Shown here one piece after another: positions 24,230 through 33,232 of a stretch of DNA of 64,000 bases. The position numbers and the translations under genes are program-made. Within the stretch, counting starts at the first letter, position 1. Each line of letters opens with the position of its first letter. Source of the DNA: UBA1206 sp045600105 (GTDB lineage: Bacteria > Bacillota > Clostridia > Oscillospirales > CAG-382); assembly GCA_045600105.1 (NCBI GenBank), contig JAZRXG010000021.1:1-64000 (forward strand), given 5' to 3'. The notes below the pieces were generated by a model that made no database searches, was not told where the DNA came from, and worked only from the letters and a program-made list of their open reading frames with translations.

Positions 24230-24859
24230 ATGGGAAAAGTAACAGTATTCGATCATCCTCTCATCACTCATAAACTCACCATCATGCGTCAGAAGGACAC
24301 GGGTTCCAAGGACTTCCGTGAGCTCCTCACCGAGATATCCATGCTCATGACCTACGAGATCACCCGCAATCTTCCTCTCGAAGACGTCGAGATCGAAACT
24401 CCGATATGCAAATGCACGCAGAAGATGGTTTCGGGCAAAAAGCTCGCTATCATCCCCATCCTCAGAGCAGGTCTCGGCATGGTAGACGGCTTCCTCACCG
24501 TATGCCCCGTTGCCAAAGTCGGCCACATGGGACTTTACCGCGATCCCGTCACCAAAGAGCCGCATCAGTATTATTTCAAGGCTCCCGCGGACATTGCCGA
24601 AAGACAGATAATCGTTCTTGACCCGATGCTCGCCACCGGCGGTTCCAGCATTGCCGCCATCAACGAGCTCAAGAAGATCGGCTGCAGGGATATTTCGCTC
24701 ATGAACCTCGTTGCCGCTCCCGAAGGCGTCAAAGCCGTTACGGACGCTCATCCCGACGTGGACATCTTCGTTGCCGCAGTCGATGAAAAGCTCAACGAAA
24801 ACGCCTACATCGTCCCCGGTCTCGGTGACGCCGGCGACAGAATTTTCGGCACGAAATAA
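24230..24859 (+). CDS. upp: Uracil phosphoribosyltransferase
   Basis: A 209-residue cytosolic enzyme that converts uracil and PRPP to UMP. It is full length for the family. The PRPP-binding loop reads DPMLATGGS, the flexible-loop region contains LGMVDGF after the ILRAG motif, and the C-terminus carries the uracil-binding YIVPGLGDAGDR motif. AGAAGGGG precedes the ATG. Its stop overlaps the start of ung by one base (TAATG), indicating translational coupling. Confidence 0.97.
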   Translation: MGKVTVFDHPLITHKLTIMRQKDTGSKDFRELLTEISMLMTYEITRNLPLEDVEIETPICKCTQKMVSGKKLAIIPILRAGLGMVDGFLTVCPVAKVGHMGLYRDPVTKEPHQYYFKAPADIAERQIIVLDPMLATGGSSIAAINELKKIGCRDISLMNLVAAPEGVKAVTDAHPDVDIFVAAVDEKLNENAYIVPGLGDAGDRIFGTK

Positions 24860-25518
24860 TGGTAAACATCGGAAACCGCTGGGACGAACTTCTTTCTGAG
24901 GAGTTTGCTTCGGAAAATTACAAAAAGCTGCGCGAATTTCTCAAGGATGAATACCGCCGTTTCACGGTCCACCCCGATATGTACGACATTTTCAACGCGT
25001 TCCGCTATACCGATTACGACGACGTCAGAGCCGTCATAATCGGGCAGGACCCGTACCACGGCGCAGGTCAGGCACACGGTCTTTCGTTTTCCGTCAAGGA
25101 GGGCGTTGAGATACCGCCGTCGCTCCGCAACATTTTCAAGGAGCTTCACGATGACCTCGGCACGCCGATACCGCAGAGCGGCTGCCTTGAAAGATGGGCA
25201 AAATCGGGTGTGATGCTTCTGAACGCCGTTCTCACCGTCCGCGACGGAGAAGCCGGCAGCCACAGAAACAAGGGCTGGGAAGCCATCACCGACAAGGCGA
25301 TAAAGGTGCTCAACGAACGCGAAAAACCGATAGTTTTTCTGCTTTGGGGGAATTTTGCAAAAGAAAAACTGCCTCTCATAACGAATAAGCGTCACCTCGT
25401 GCTGACGGCTCCGCATCCCTCGCCTCTCTCGGCGTACTACGGATTTTTCGGATGCAGACATTTTTCGAAATGCAACGATTTTTTAAGAAGCAGCGGACTT
25501 GACCCGATAGATTGGTAA
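24859..25518 (+). CDS. ung: Uracil-DNA glycosylase
   Basis: A 219-residue family 1 enzyme that excises uracil from DNA. The water-activating loop is GQDPYHGAGQAHGLSFSV and the minor-groove loop is HPSPLSAYYGFFGCRHF; LLWG precedes the latter as usual. It is full length. It is coupled to upp by a one-base overlap; both act on uracil, one in salvage and one in DNA repair. Confidence 0.97.
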   Translation: MVNIGNRWDELLSEEFASENYKKLREFLKDEYRRFTVHPDMYDIFNAFRYTDYDDVRAVIIGQDPYHGAGQAHGLSFSVKEGVEIPPSLRNIFKELHDDLGTPIPQSGCLERWAKSGVMLLNAVLTVRDGEAGSHRNKGWEAITDKAIKVLNEREKPIVFLLWGNFAKEKLPLITNKRHLVLTAPHPSPLSAYYGFFGCRHFSKCNDFLRSSGLDPIDW

Positions 25519-25522
25519 TTTT

Positions 25523-25553
25523 CAAGGACTCGCCTGCGGCGGGTCCTTGTTTT
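25523..25553 (+). terminator. Terminator of upp-ung
   Basis: CAAGGAC and GTCCTTG form the base of a stem containing CGCC/GGCG, followed by TTTT, directly after the ung stop. Confidence 0.8.
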
Positions 25554-25572
25554 ATAAACAGAGGTGTATTCA

Positions 25573-26805
25573 ATGAAAATGACAATAGGCGAGCCTCACG
25601 TCGTCGCTCAAAGCGCGAAAGAGCAGCTTATCGGCGGCGGATATCAGGACCCGCTCATCAGATGCCGCGACGGAAAGCTCTATCTGCGTTTCAGCGCGAG
25701 AATGGACAACTTCTCCACCTTCGGCAAGGAAGACGGCAACCCGCTTTTCACGTCGTCCGACATGGGCGAAACGTGGGTCAGGTCGTTTGACCTCGACGAC
25801 TGGATAAGGGCGGCGTCTCCGCTCGGAAACGGCGACAGGCTGCAGATGTGCGAATATTCCACCATCTACGACTTCCCCGCTCTCCCCAAAGCGGATGAAG
25901 ACAGAAAGAACATCTCGTATTGCTGCGGAAGAAGAACCGTCTACACCGTTGACGAGCTCGTTCCGTATCTCGGTGACAGGATCGCAAAAGAATTTGCGGC
26001 GAAACGCATAAAAAGCGGAGACGATACGCCGTATGCCGAAAAATGCAGGGTGATATGGAAGAACATGGACGTAAGCTGCTTCGACGCTTTCGATCCGCCT
26101 TTCATCAAGCGTCATTTCGGGATGCGGTATTACACCGACAAAAACGGAGTCCTCTGGATGCCGCTCTCGGGCGGATACGTCAAGGACGACGGAAAAATGG
26201 GGTCGAGACGTGCGTGCATAAGTCTGCTCAGAAGCGATGATAACGGACATACATGGAACTATACCGGAACCGTCGCGTATAAAGAAGAATACAACATCCC
26301 GAGCGCAAAGGACGTCGAAGGCTTTTTTGAAGCGGCGGTGCTTTTTGCCGATAACGGCGACATCGTGCTCATAATGCGTTCGGGCTCGCTCTGCCCGTAC
26401 GACATCGGCGACAAGGACCACCCCGCCCCGAAAATGTATTCCGCACGTTCTTCCGACGGCGGAAAAACGTGGAAGGAACCCGAAGTTTTCCACGACTACG
26501 GCGTGTTCCCGCGTGCGGTACAGCTCGGCTGCGGAGCGTCGCTCATGACGTCGGGACGTCCCGGCGTTTACGTGAGAGCGTCGTACGACAAAAACCTTTA
26601 TGAATGGGAAGACATCGAGCCGATACTCACCGTTCCCGAAGACGAGATATATACCGGATATTTCAGATACAGCTGCGCGAACAACGATCTGTGCGTCTTC
26701 GACGACAACACCGCGTTCCTCGCGTACAGCGATTTTACCATGAACGACGAAAACGGCGACCGCGCCAAGTCCATCGTGGTGAGGAAGATAACGTTTGAGC
26801 ATTAA
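25573..26805 (+). CDS. Sialidase-like beta-propeller protein
   Basis: A 410-residue cytoplasmic protein (no signal peptide) with the sialidase fold. Three Asp-box repeats are clear: SSDMGETW near residue 60, SDDNGHTW near 220 and SSDGGKTW near 295. The Asp-boxes mark a six-bladed propeller; an arginine triad typical of true sialidases cannot be confirmed by eye, so it may be an inactive or different glycosidase (such as a GH33- or GH93-like enzyme). The start at 25573 is used because GAGGTG lies upstream; a GTG at 25564 overlaps that site. It has its own terminator and stands alone. A glycan role fits the neighbouring gene content. Confidence 0.7.
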   Translation: MKMTIGEPHVVAQSAKEQLIGGGYQDPLIRCRDGKLYLRFSARMDNFSTFGKEDGNPLFTSSDMGETWVRSFDLDDWIRAASPLGNGDRLQMCEYSTIYDFPALPKADEDRKNISYCCGRRTVYTVDELVPYLGDRIAKEFAAKRIKSGDDTPYAEKCRVIWKNMDVSCFDAFDPPFIKRHFGMRYYTDKNGVLWMPLSGGYVKDDGKMGSRRACISLLRSDDNGHTWNYTGTVAYKEEYNIPSAKDVEGFFEAAVLFADNGDIVLIMRSGSLCPYDIGDKDHPAPKMYSARSSDGGKTWKEPEVFHDYGVFPRAVQLGCGASLMTSGRPGVYVRASYDKNLYEWEDIEPILTVPEDEIYTGYFRYSCANNDLCVFDDNTAFLAYSDFTMNDENGDRAKSIVVRKITFEH

Positions 26806-26815
26806 GCAAAAGATG

Positions 26816-26846
26816 AACGGACTTTCGCAAGAAAGTCCGTTCCTTT
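26816..26846 (+). terminator. Terminator of the sialidase-like gene
   Basis: AACGGACTTTC and GAAAGTCCGTT form an 11-bp stem with a GCAA tetraloop, followed by CCTTTT. Confidence 0.9.
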
Positions 26847-26885
26847 TAATTGCAAATCGAAAATGTCAAATTACAAATTAATGAA

Positions 26886-26950
26886 GATTTCCGCACGGAA
26901 CCGTGCGGAAATCAACCGAAACTATTAACTTATAGTTTATAATTATAAGT
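26886..26950. repeat. Two AT-region palindromes between convergent genes
   Basis: A perfect 13-bp inverted repeat (GATTTCCGCACGG with CCGTGCGGAAATC, 26886-26913) is followed by an AT-rich inverted repeat (AACTTATA with TATAAGTT, about 26926-26950). They sit between convergent genes and may end the lysozyme transcript, though no T-run follows on the minus strand. Confidence 0.5.
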
Positions 26951-27767
26951 TTTCAATTCCGTCCACCGCCGCCCAGGTGTTGACGCCCGCGAGGAGAACG
27001 GCTTTTTCGCCTCCCTTGAGCACTTCTTTGCCGCCGAGCGACGTCTGCAGGACCGTCCACGTCCCTTTCTTTACGTATTCGGGTATCTTCGGTCCGTCTT
27101 TCCAGTAAGTGACGGCGCCGCTTCTGAAACGTACCCTGTCGCCGACGGCGTACTCTTTTTCAAAGTACCCCTCGTCGAGGTCGACGCTTCCGTCTATCCC
27201 GTCGACCTTTCCGCGGTCGCTCCACTGATACATAACGATGTGCGGCACGTCGGGCTTGGGGGTCGGTGACGGAGTCGTGCGGTAGGTCGCGTACCAGACG
27301 CCGAGGTCGGAAAGCGCCGACAGATCGAGATAGTTGGTCCTGAAATCGTTGTTGGTGTAGACGACGGGAGTGAATCCCGCTTCCTTCACCATATCGGCAA
27401 AAAGCCGCACGAACGCCGTATTCTGTGCCTTCGTGAGCTTTTTGTACCGCGCGTCCTCGATATCGCAGGCGCAGAACAGCCCCACGTTCCCGCGGAAACG
27501 CGACACGACGCCGATAAAATAATTGGTTTCGAGTTCGACCTCCCTTTCGGTGACTCCCGTGAGGAAATGATACGCCCCGCACTTTATGCCGTTTTCGGCA
27601 GCGCCCTTTACGTTGCGTATAAACGCCGTGTCGGTGAACGGACAGACCGCGTTTTCCCTCACAAGACAGCCTTGGCTCGCCTTGATCATGGCGAATCCGA
27701 TACCGTCGTTTTTTACTTTTTTCCAATTTATATCTCCCTGATAGTGAGATACGTCAATGCCTTTTAT
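26943..27767 (-). CDS. GH25 lysozyme with SH3-like tail, apparent ATA start
   Basis: A 274-residue cell-wall muramidase if read from the codon ATA at 27767. From there the frame gives KGIDVSHYQGDINWKKV, the family's N-terminal strand with the first active-site Asp (D5). Other active-site residues are D102 and E104 in CDIED. The C-terminal part (from about residue 190) is an SH3-like wall-binding domain. Only ATA, ATT or GTT codons are available: an in-frame TGA lies 6 codons upstream and the first ATG (27689) would remove the first strand and D5. GGAGG lies 9 nt before the ATA. Either a non-standard start is used, or a point change or base-call error has removed an ATG. No signal peptide is seen. 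Confidence 0.75.
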   Translation of the reverse strand: MKGIDVSHYQGDINWKKVKNDGIGFAMIKASQGCLVRENAVCPFTDTAFIRNVKGAAENGIKCGAYHFLTGVTEREVELETNYFIGVVSRFRGNVGLFCACDIEDARYKKLTKAQNTAFVRLFADMVKEAGFTPVVYTNNDFRTNYLDLSALSDLGVWYATYRTTPSPTPKPDVPHIVMYQWSDRGKVDGIDGSVDLDEGYFEKEYAVGDRVRFRSGAVTYWKDGPKIPEYVKKGTWTVLQTSLGGKEVLKGGEKAVLLAGVNTWAAVDGIENL

Positions 27768-27801
27768 AACAAAGCACCTCCTTCACCATCAGTATATCAC
27801 A

Positions 27802-27829
27802 AAAGAGCGGACTTGGATGTCCGCTCTTT
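27802..27829 (-). terminator. Terminator of hflX
   Basis: AAAGAGCGGAC and GTCCGCTCTTT form an 11-bp stem; the minus-strand 3' arm runs into CTCTTTTG. Confidence 0.85.
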
Positions 27830-27841
27830 GTACGCAATTTT

Positions 27842-29125
27842 TCAGTTATTCTGCACAAAACGCGCAAAGCGCATTTCGGCTTCCTTTTCGACCGTCGCGG
27901 TGACTATCGCGCCGTCGGCGGTGTATTCGGTGCCGATCACCGCGGACATACGGAAAAGGCGGTTCATTTCTCCCGCGTCAGTGTGCGGGAAGAAGAAGCG
28001 CAGCGTCTTTCTGCCGCCGTCGATGACTTCCTTTATCCTTGCGAGCAGGTCATTTACTCCGTCGCCGGTACGCGCCGAAACGCAGACGGCGTCAGGCATC
28101 ATGAACTCGGTGTCAACGGCGTTGTCGCACTTGTTATAGCACCATATTATCTCTTTTTCGCCGCCCGAAAGCTCGTTGACGAGTTCAAGGGTGACGTTCT
28201 TTTTGCGCGTTCTTTCGGAGTCGTCCTCGGACGCGTCGATAAGGCAGACGATGACGTCGGCGTAGCGTATCTCCTCGAGTGTCGAGCGGAACGCCTTGAC
28301 AAGGTGCGTCGGCAGCCTGTCGATGAACCCGACCGTGTCGGTGAGCAGCACGTCGGTACCGTCGGGAAGCGTCAGTTTTCTTGTGGTGGGGTCGAGGGTG
28401 GCGAACAGCTTGTCTTCAGAAAGCACGCCCGCGCCCGTAAGGTAGTTGAGCAGCGTCGACTTGCCCGCGTTGGTGTAGCCGGCGATCGCCACGGTCTTCA
28501 TGCCGTTGCGTTCCCTGCCCTTGCGTTTGACTTCGGACGTTCTCTCAAGTTCTTTGAGATGCTCGTTGAGCGCGTCGATGCGTCTCTGCAGGTGGCGTCT
28601 GTCGGTCTCGAGCTGGGATTCGCCGGGGCCTCGCGTGCCGATGCCGCCGCCGAGACGCGAAAGCATCCTGCCTTTGCCCATGATACGCGGCGCGGTATAG
28701 CGCAGGCAGGCGATCTCGACCTGAAGCTTTCCTTCGCCCGTGACCGCGTGAAGCGCGAATATATCGAGGATGAGCATCGTTCTGTCGATGACTCTGACGT
28801 CGAGCGCGTCCTCGAGATTCTTTATCTGCGACGGCGACAGCTCGTTGTCGAATATCGCCATTGAAATACCGCCGTCGTTTTTGATATACTCTGCGATCTC
28901 TTCGCATTTTCCTTTGCCGATAAAGGTCTTGTTGTCGGGCGACGGACGCGCCTGCACCACGCGCAGCACCGCTTCTCCGCCCGCCGTGTCGAGGAGCCGT
29001 TCAAGCTCGTCGAGCGACGTTTCGACCTCTTTTTCGGTCATTTCCGGGAGAAAAAGCGACACGAGGACCGCCTTGGTCTTTTCGCCTTCTTCTCCCGACG
29101 TAATTATTTTTTCGATTTCCGCCAT
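27842..29125 (-). CDS. hflX: Ribosome-associated GTPase HflX
   Basis: A 427-residue GTPase that splits stalled or hibernating ribosomes. The N-terminal HflX domain includes the glycine-rich GGGIGTRGPGESQLETDRR segment before a coiled-coil; the G domain has G1 GYTNAGKST, G3 DTVGFI and G4 NKCD. The C-terminus is a short beta domain. GGAGGTG lies upstream of the ATG. It appears monocistronic, with a terminator, and lies beside translation genes rpmE and prfA. Confidence 0.95.
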   Translation of the reverse strand: MAEIEKIITSGEEGEKTKAVLVSLFLPEMTEKEVETSLDELERLLDTAGGEAVLRVVQARPSPDNKTFIGKGKCEEIAEYIKNDGGISMAIFDNELSPSQIKNLEDALDVRVIDRTMLILDIFALHAVTGEGKLQVEIACLRYTAPRIMGKGRMLSRLGGGIGTRGPGESQLETDRRHLQRRIDALNEHLKELERTSEVKRKGRERNGMKTVAIAGYTNAGKSTLLNYLTGAGVLSEDKLFATLDPTTRKLTLPDGTDVLLTDTVGFIDRLPTHLVKAFRSTLEEIRYADVIVCLIDASEDDSERTRKKNVTLELVNELSGGEKEIIWCYNKCDNAVDTEFMMPDAVCVSARTGDGVNDLLARIKEVIDGGRKTLRFFFPHTDAGEMNRLFRMSAVIGTEYTADGAIVTATVEKEAEMRFARFVQNN

Positions 29126-29175
29126 AAATTCACCTCCGATTTATACGGTAAGCACATAAGCACATAAAAAAACAG

Positions 29176-29201
29176 CACGGCTGTTGATGACAACAGCCGT
29201 G
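29176..29201 (-). terminator. Terminator of rpmE
   Basis: CACGGCTGTTG and CAACAGCCGTG arms with a 4-nt loop; on the minus strand CTGTTTTTTT follows. Confidence 0.9.
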
Positions 29202-29213
29202 AAGATACGCAAT

Positions 29214-29414
29214 TCAGTTGAGGTTGAATTTCTTTTTGAATTTATCAACGCGTCCGCCCGCATCGACAAACTTCTGTTTGCCGGTGAAGAAGGGATGGCA
29301 TTTAGCGCATATATCAACCTTTATGGAGTCTTTGCAGGAATATGTTTTATATTCTTCGCCGCAAGCGCATCTGACAACTGTTTCCTTGAATTCAGGATGG
29401 ATTCCGGATTTCAT
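29214..29414 (-). CDS. rpmE: 50S ribosomal protein L31, zinc-binding type
   Basis: A 66-residue L31 with the sequence beginning MKSGIHPEF. The zinc-binding cysteines are CAC near residue 16 and CAKC near residue 37, so this is the zinc-containing paralogue rather than the zinc-free YtiA type. The ATG at 29414 is supported by GAGGG 9 nt upstream and by family alignment; the longer frame upstream has no ribosome site. Confidence 0.95.
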   Translation of the reverse strand: MKSGIHPEFKETVVRCACGEEYKTYSCKDSIKVDICAKCHPFFTGKQKFVDAGGRVDKFKKKFNLN

Positions 29415-29534
29415 CTTCGTTTTCCCTCGCTTTCTTGTACGCACAACATATTGTTCACGCAAAGTATAGTATATCACACAGTTTTTTATATTGCAAGTGT
29501 TTTTTTCAATTTTTTCAAAATATTTTGAACTTTT

Positions 29535-30605
29535 TTATTCTTCGCCTTCGGCGGCAAGCTTCGCTGCCCTGTCGGCGGTGATAAGACCGTCTATCATCTC
29601 GTCCATTTTGCCGTTGAGGAAGGCTTCGAGCTGATATATCGTGAGCCCGATGCGGTGATCGGTGACGCGTCCCTGCGGATAGTTGTAGGTGCGTATCCTT
29701 TCGCTTCGGTCGCCGGTACCGACCTGACTGCGTCTTTCGGAAGCGATGGCGCTTTCGCGCTTTTCTTTTTCAAGTGCGGCAAGCCTGCTCTTCATGACCT
29801 TGAGCGCCTTGTCCTTGTTCTTCATCTGGCTTCGCTCGTCCTGACAGTCGACCACCGTTCCCGTGGGGATGTGTATGATGCGGATGGCGGATTCGGTTTT
29901 GTTGACGTGCTGACCGCCCGCTCCCGACGAACGGTGAGTGGTTATTTCAAGCTCATCCATATTCAGTTCAAAGTCAACATCCTCTACTTCGGGGAGCACC
30001 GCGACGGTAGCGGTGGAAGTCTGTATCCTGCCCTGCGATTCGGTCTCGGGGACTCGCTGTACACGGTGAACACCCGATTCAAACTTAAAGCGTGAATACG
30101 CGCCGTCGCCGATGACCATGAACGAAACCTCCTTCATTCCGCCGAGTTCGGTCTCGTTGGTGTAAAGCAGCTCGCATTTGAAGCCCGCCTGTTCGGCGTA
30201 CATATTGTACATACGGTAGAGGACGTAGGCGAAAAGGCACGCTTCTTCGCCGCCCGCTCCGGCACGTATCTCGATGATGACGTTCTTTTCGTCGTTGGGG
30301 TCGACGGGAAGCAGCATTATGCGAAGCTCGTCGTGGACTCTTTTCAGCGTTTCCTCGGCTTCGTCAAACTCGTTCTTTGCAAGCTCCTTCATTTCGGGGT
30401 CGTCGGACGACATGAGCTCGAGCGCGTCCGCCTTGACGGAAAGAGCGCTCTTGTACTCACGGTATTTTTCGACTATCGGGGATATCTGCTTGTATTCCTT
30501 CATAAGCGCCGTATACCCGGCAAGATCGGAAACGACCTCGGGGTCGGCAAGGCGCGATTCGGTGTCGATAAGTTTTTTTTCGATTTGTACGAGTTTTTCA
30601 AACAT
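29535..30605 (-). CDS. prfA: Peptide chain release factor 1
   Basis: A 356-residue RF1 that recognises UAA and UAG. The catalytic GGQ is in SSGAGGQHVNKTESA, and the stop-codon recognition region is about residues 180-200 (RVPETESQG, with the PxT-type tripeptide represented by PET). The N-terminal helical domain (1-100) is rich in Lys and Glu. It is followed downstream by rpmE on the same strand. No dedicated methyltransferase prmC is next to it in this window. Confidence 0.96.
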   Translation of the reverse strand: MFEKLVQIEKKLIDTESRLADPEVVSDLAGYTALMKEYKQISPIVEKYREYKSALSVKADALELMSSDDPEMKELAKNEFDEAEETLKRVHDELRIMLLPVDPNDEKNVIIEIRAGAGGEEACLFAYVLYRMYNMYAEQAGFKCELLYTNETELGGMKEVSFMVIGDGAYSRFKFESGVHRVQRVPETESQGRIQTSTATVAVLPEVEDVDFELNMDELEITTHRSSGAGGQHVNKTESAIRIIHIPTGTVVDCQDERSQMKNKDKALKVMKSRLAALEKEKRESAIASERRSQVGTGDRSERIRTYNYPQGRVTDHRIGLTIYQLEAFLNGKMDEMIDGLITADRAAKLAAEGEE

Positions 30606-30678
30606 ACCGGCGTGATTCCTTTCGTATATATGGATTCGTAGGGACTTCCCTAACGTTTGAAATATGGAGTGAAAATCA

Positions 30679-31626
30679 ATGAAAAACAGCGCATATCCGC
30701 CCGAAGGCGGGCTTTACGGCGAACAGAGCGTTAAAGATTACTGCCGTTCTCTTTCGTCGCTTGAAAAAGCGAAGGAAAGCGGCGTCATCCTCGAAGGCAA
30801 GGCGTTCCGCTGCAGCGAGGAGCACGACCTCTACGTCAGACTGAAAAGCGGCATCGTCGGCGTCATCCCGTTTGAGGAATGCACGTCGCGCACGGTACGC
30901 GAAAGCGCCCGCGAGATCGCCGCGATAAGCCGCGTCGGCAAATACGTCTGCTTCAAGGTGACCGACACCCGCGGCAGCATCCCCGTCTTCTCACGTCGGG
31001 AAGCGCAGGAGGAATGTATGGAAAACTGCGTTTCGCGTTTTGAGTCCGGCGACGTCATCGACGCGGTAGTCACGCACATGGAGCCGTTCGGGGCGTTCTG
31101 CGACGTTGGCTGCGGCATAATATCGCTGCTGCCGATAGACTCGATGTCGGTGTCACGCATTTCTCACCCTCGCGACAGATTTTACGCGTCGCAGCGCATC
31201 AAAGCCGTCATACGCACGCCGTACGACGAAAACGGCAGAGTCACGCTGACACACAAGGAGCTGCTCGGAACGTGGGAAGAGAACGCAGCGCGTTTTTCGC
31301 CGTGTCAGGCAGTGACCGGAAAAGTCAGGTCTATTGAAAAATACGGCATTTTCGTGGAACTCGCCCCGAATCTGGCGGGGCTTGCCGAGTACGCCGAAGG
31401 GTACGAGGTCGGCGACACGGTCTCGGTCTACATAAAGAGCGTCATTCCGCAGAAAATGAAGGTGAAGCTCATCATCATCGACAAAGCCGAGAACGAAAAA
31501 CCGGATTTCGCGTACGAATACGTTATCCCGTCCGAAAGGCTCGAACGCTGGGTATATTCGCCGCGCGACAGTTTCAAGACCGTGGAAACGGTGTTTCAGA
31601 ACACGAATTCGAACTGGATGCCGTAA
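30679..31626 (+). CDS. S1-domain RNA-binding protein
   Basis: A 315-residue cytosolic protein with S1 oligonucleotide-binding domains: a degenerate first one (about 35-105, with GVIPFEEC), a clear one at about 125-190 (GDVIDAVVTHMEPFGAFCDVGCGIISLLPI) and another at about 220-275 (GKVRSIEKYGIFVELAPNLAGLAE). It is shorter than ribosomal protein S1 and resembles Firmicutes S1-like proteins of uncertain role, possibly in mRNA binding. Its 3' end overlaps obgE, on the other strand, by 31 bp. Confidence 0.8.
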   Translation: MKNSAYPPEGGLYGEQSVKDYCRSLSSLEKAKESGVILEGKAFRCSEEHDLYVRLKSGIVGVIPFEECTSRTVRESAREIAAISRVGKYVCFKVTDTRGSIPVFSRREAQEECMENCVSRFESGDVIDAVVTHMEPFGAFCDVGCGIISLLPIDSMSVSRISHPRDRFYASQRIKAVIRTPYDENGRVTLTHKELLGTWEENAARFSPCQAVTGKVRSIEKYGIFVELAPNLAGLAEYAEGYEVGDTVSVYIKSVIPQKMKVKLIIIDKAENEKPDFAYEYVIPSERLERWVYSPRDSFKTVETVFQNTNSNWMP

Positions 31627-32855
31627 ATATCGACGGTGTCGTTTTCGTGGATGCCTTTTGCTTCGAGAGCGTCGATAACGCCGTATTCACGAAGCATACG
31701 CTGGAAATATGCAAGCGATTCCCTGTCGTCGAAATTGATGTTCTCGCAAAGCCTCACGAGTTTTCCGCCCGTGACGACGTAGGTTCCGTTCACGTTCTTT
31801 ACGGTGATGGGCTCGTCTTCTTCCTCGATCTCGTAGTATTCCCTTTCGTAAACGACGGGAGGAGGAAGAAGCGCGACTTCCTTTGATATCTCCTCAAGAA
31901 GCTCGTCGAGTCCTTCACCGATACCGGCGGAAATAAGGAACACCTTCTGCTTTTTGCGGGAAGCGTAGGCTTTTATCTTTTTGTATACTTCCTCGTCATA
32001 CCCCTCGTCGATCTTGTTCGCGGCAAGTATCTGTTTGCGCGATGCAAGCTCGGGGGAATACTTTTTGAGTTCTTTGTTTATCTGTTTGATGTCTTCGAGC
32101 GGGTCGCTTCTTTCGGAAGCGGAGATATCGAAAACGTGGACGAGCAGTCTGCATCTTTCGATGTGGCGCAGGAATTCGTGACCGAGTCCCTTGCCTTCGG
32201 AAGCGCCCTCGACAAGTCCCGGGATATCCGCCATGATGAAGTTCTTTTCATAAGCCGAAATTACGCCGAGGTTGGGCGACAGAGTGGTGAAATGATAGTC
32301 GGCGATCTTGGGACGCGCCGACGACACCATGGAAAGAATGGTGGATTTGCCCACGTTCGGGTAGCCGATGAGGCCTACGTCGGCAAGCATTTTGAGCTCG
32401 AGAGTGAGATTATATTCCTCGCCCTCGCGTCCGACCTTGGCAAAATGCGGGGTCTGACGGGTAGCAGTGGCAAAATGGGTGTTGCCCCAGCCGCCCTTGC
32501 CGCCGTGAGCGATGATGAAATCGTTCCCGTCGGACATATCGTGGATTATCTTTCCGCTTTCCTTGTGGCGTATTATCGTTCCGCGGGGAACCTTGAGGAT
32601 TATGTCTTCCCCGTTCTTGCCGTGAAATTTCTTGTTGGCACCGTTATCGCCGTTTTTGGCGATGAACTTGCGGTGATATTTATAGGCGAAAAGCGTGCTG
32701 TCGCCGTCTTCGACCGAAAAAATGACGTCGCCGCCCTTTCCGCCGTCGCCGCCGTCGGGCCCTCCGTGGGACACGTATTTTTCGCGTCTGAACGAAATGG
32801 AGCCGTCGCCGCCTTTGCCGGCTTTGACGTAAATATCCACTTTATCTATGAACAT
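31596..32855 (-). CDS. obgE: Obg-family GTPase (CgtA)
   Basis: A 419-residue GTPase involved in 50S assembly and stress responses. The glycine-rich Obg domain (GGPDGGDGGKGGDVIFSV, about 1-158) precedes the G domain (G1 GYPNVGKST, G3 DIPGLVEGA), and the C-terminal OCT domain spans about 340-419. AGGAGGT lies upstream. It is the last gene of rplU-prp-rpmA-obgE, the standard Firmicutes order. Confidence 0.96.
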   Translation of the reverse strand: MFIDKVDIYVKAGKGGDGSISFRREKYVSHGGPDGGDGGKGGDVIFSVEDGDSTLFAYKYHRKFIAKNGDNGANKKFHGKNGEDIILKVPRGTIIRHKESGKIIHDMSDGNDFIIAHGGKGGWGNTHFATATRQTPHFAKVGREGEEYNLTLELKMLADVGLIGYPNVGKSTILSMVSSARPKIADYHFTTLSPNLGVISAYEKNFIMADIPGLVEGASEGKGLGHEFLRHIERCRLLVHVFDISASERSDPLEDIKQINKELKKYSPELASRKQILAANKIDEGYDEEVYKKIKAYASRKKQKVFLISAGIGEGLDELLEEISKEVALLPPPVVYEREYYEIEEEDEPITVKNVNGTYVVTGGKLVRLCENINFDDRESLAYFQRMLREYGVIDALEAKGIHENDTVDIYGIQFEFVF

Positions 32856-32934
32856 ACCTCAGACCTCCTTTATGTGTTTGCAAGCACAAAAAAAGAGCAT
32901 ACTGCGCCGCAGCATACTCTTTCCGTTTGATTTA

Positions 32935-33213
32935 CTATTTTGCGTAAACGCTGATTCTTCTTCTGCCGTTTGCGATCGGTTCGTATTTGACTACGCCGTC
33001 GATAAGAGCATAAAGAGTATCATCGGAGCCGATGCCCACATTTACGCCGGGATGGAAATGAGTGCCTCTCTGACGATAGATGATGTTGCCGGCGATAACG
33101 GACTGACCGTCGCCTTTTTTGGCGCCGAGACGCTGAGCACGGGAGTCTCTGCCGTTCTTGGTCGAACCAACACCTTTTTTATGTGCAAAGAACTGTATTG
33201 ACAATCTAAGCAT
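32935..33213 (-). CDS. rpmA: 50S ribosomal protein L27 with cleavable N-terminus
   Basis: A 92-residue L27. The first nine residues MLRLSIQFF are the Firmicutes-specific extension removed by the protease Prp, leaving AHKKGVGSTKNG as the mature N-terminus that reaches the peptidyl transferase centre. The prp gene is directly upstream. The mature part is full length and conserved (GTHFHPGVNVGIG, LYALIDG). Confidence 0.96.
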   Translation of the reverse strand: MLRLSIQFFAHKKGVGSTKNGRDSRAQRLGAKKGDGQSVIAGNIIYRQRGTHFHPGVNVGIGSDDTLYALIDGVVKYEPIANGRRRISVYAK

Positions 33214-33232
33214 GGTAAGTAACTCCTTTTCA

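Noticed and set aside
27160..27726. 188-codon minus strand frame overlapping the lysozyme
   Set aside because: A different frame through the GH25 gene giving an Arg-rich product; the GH25 frame carries the active-site motifs.
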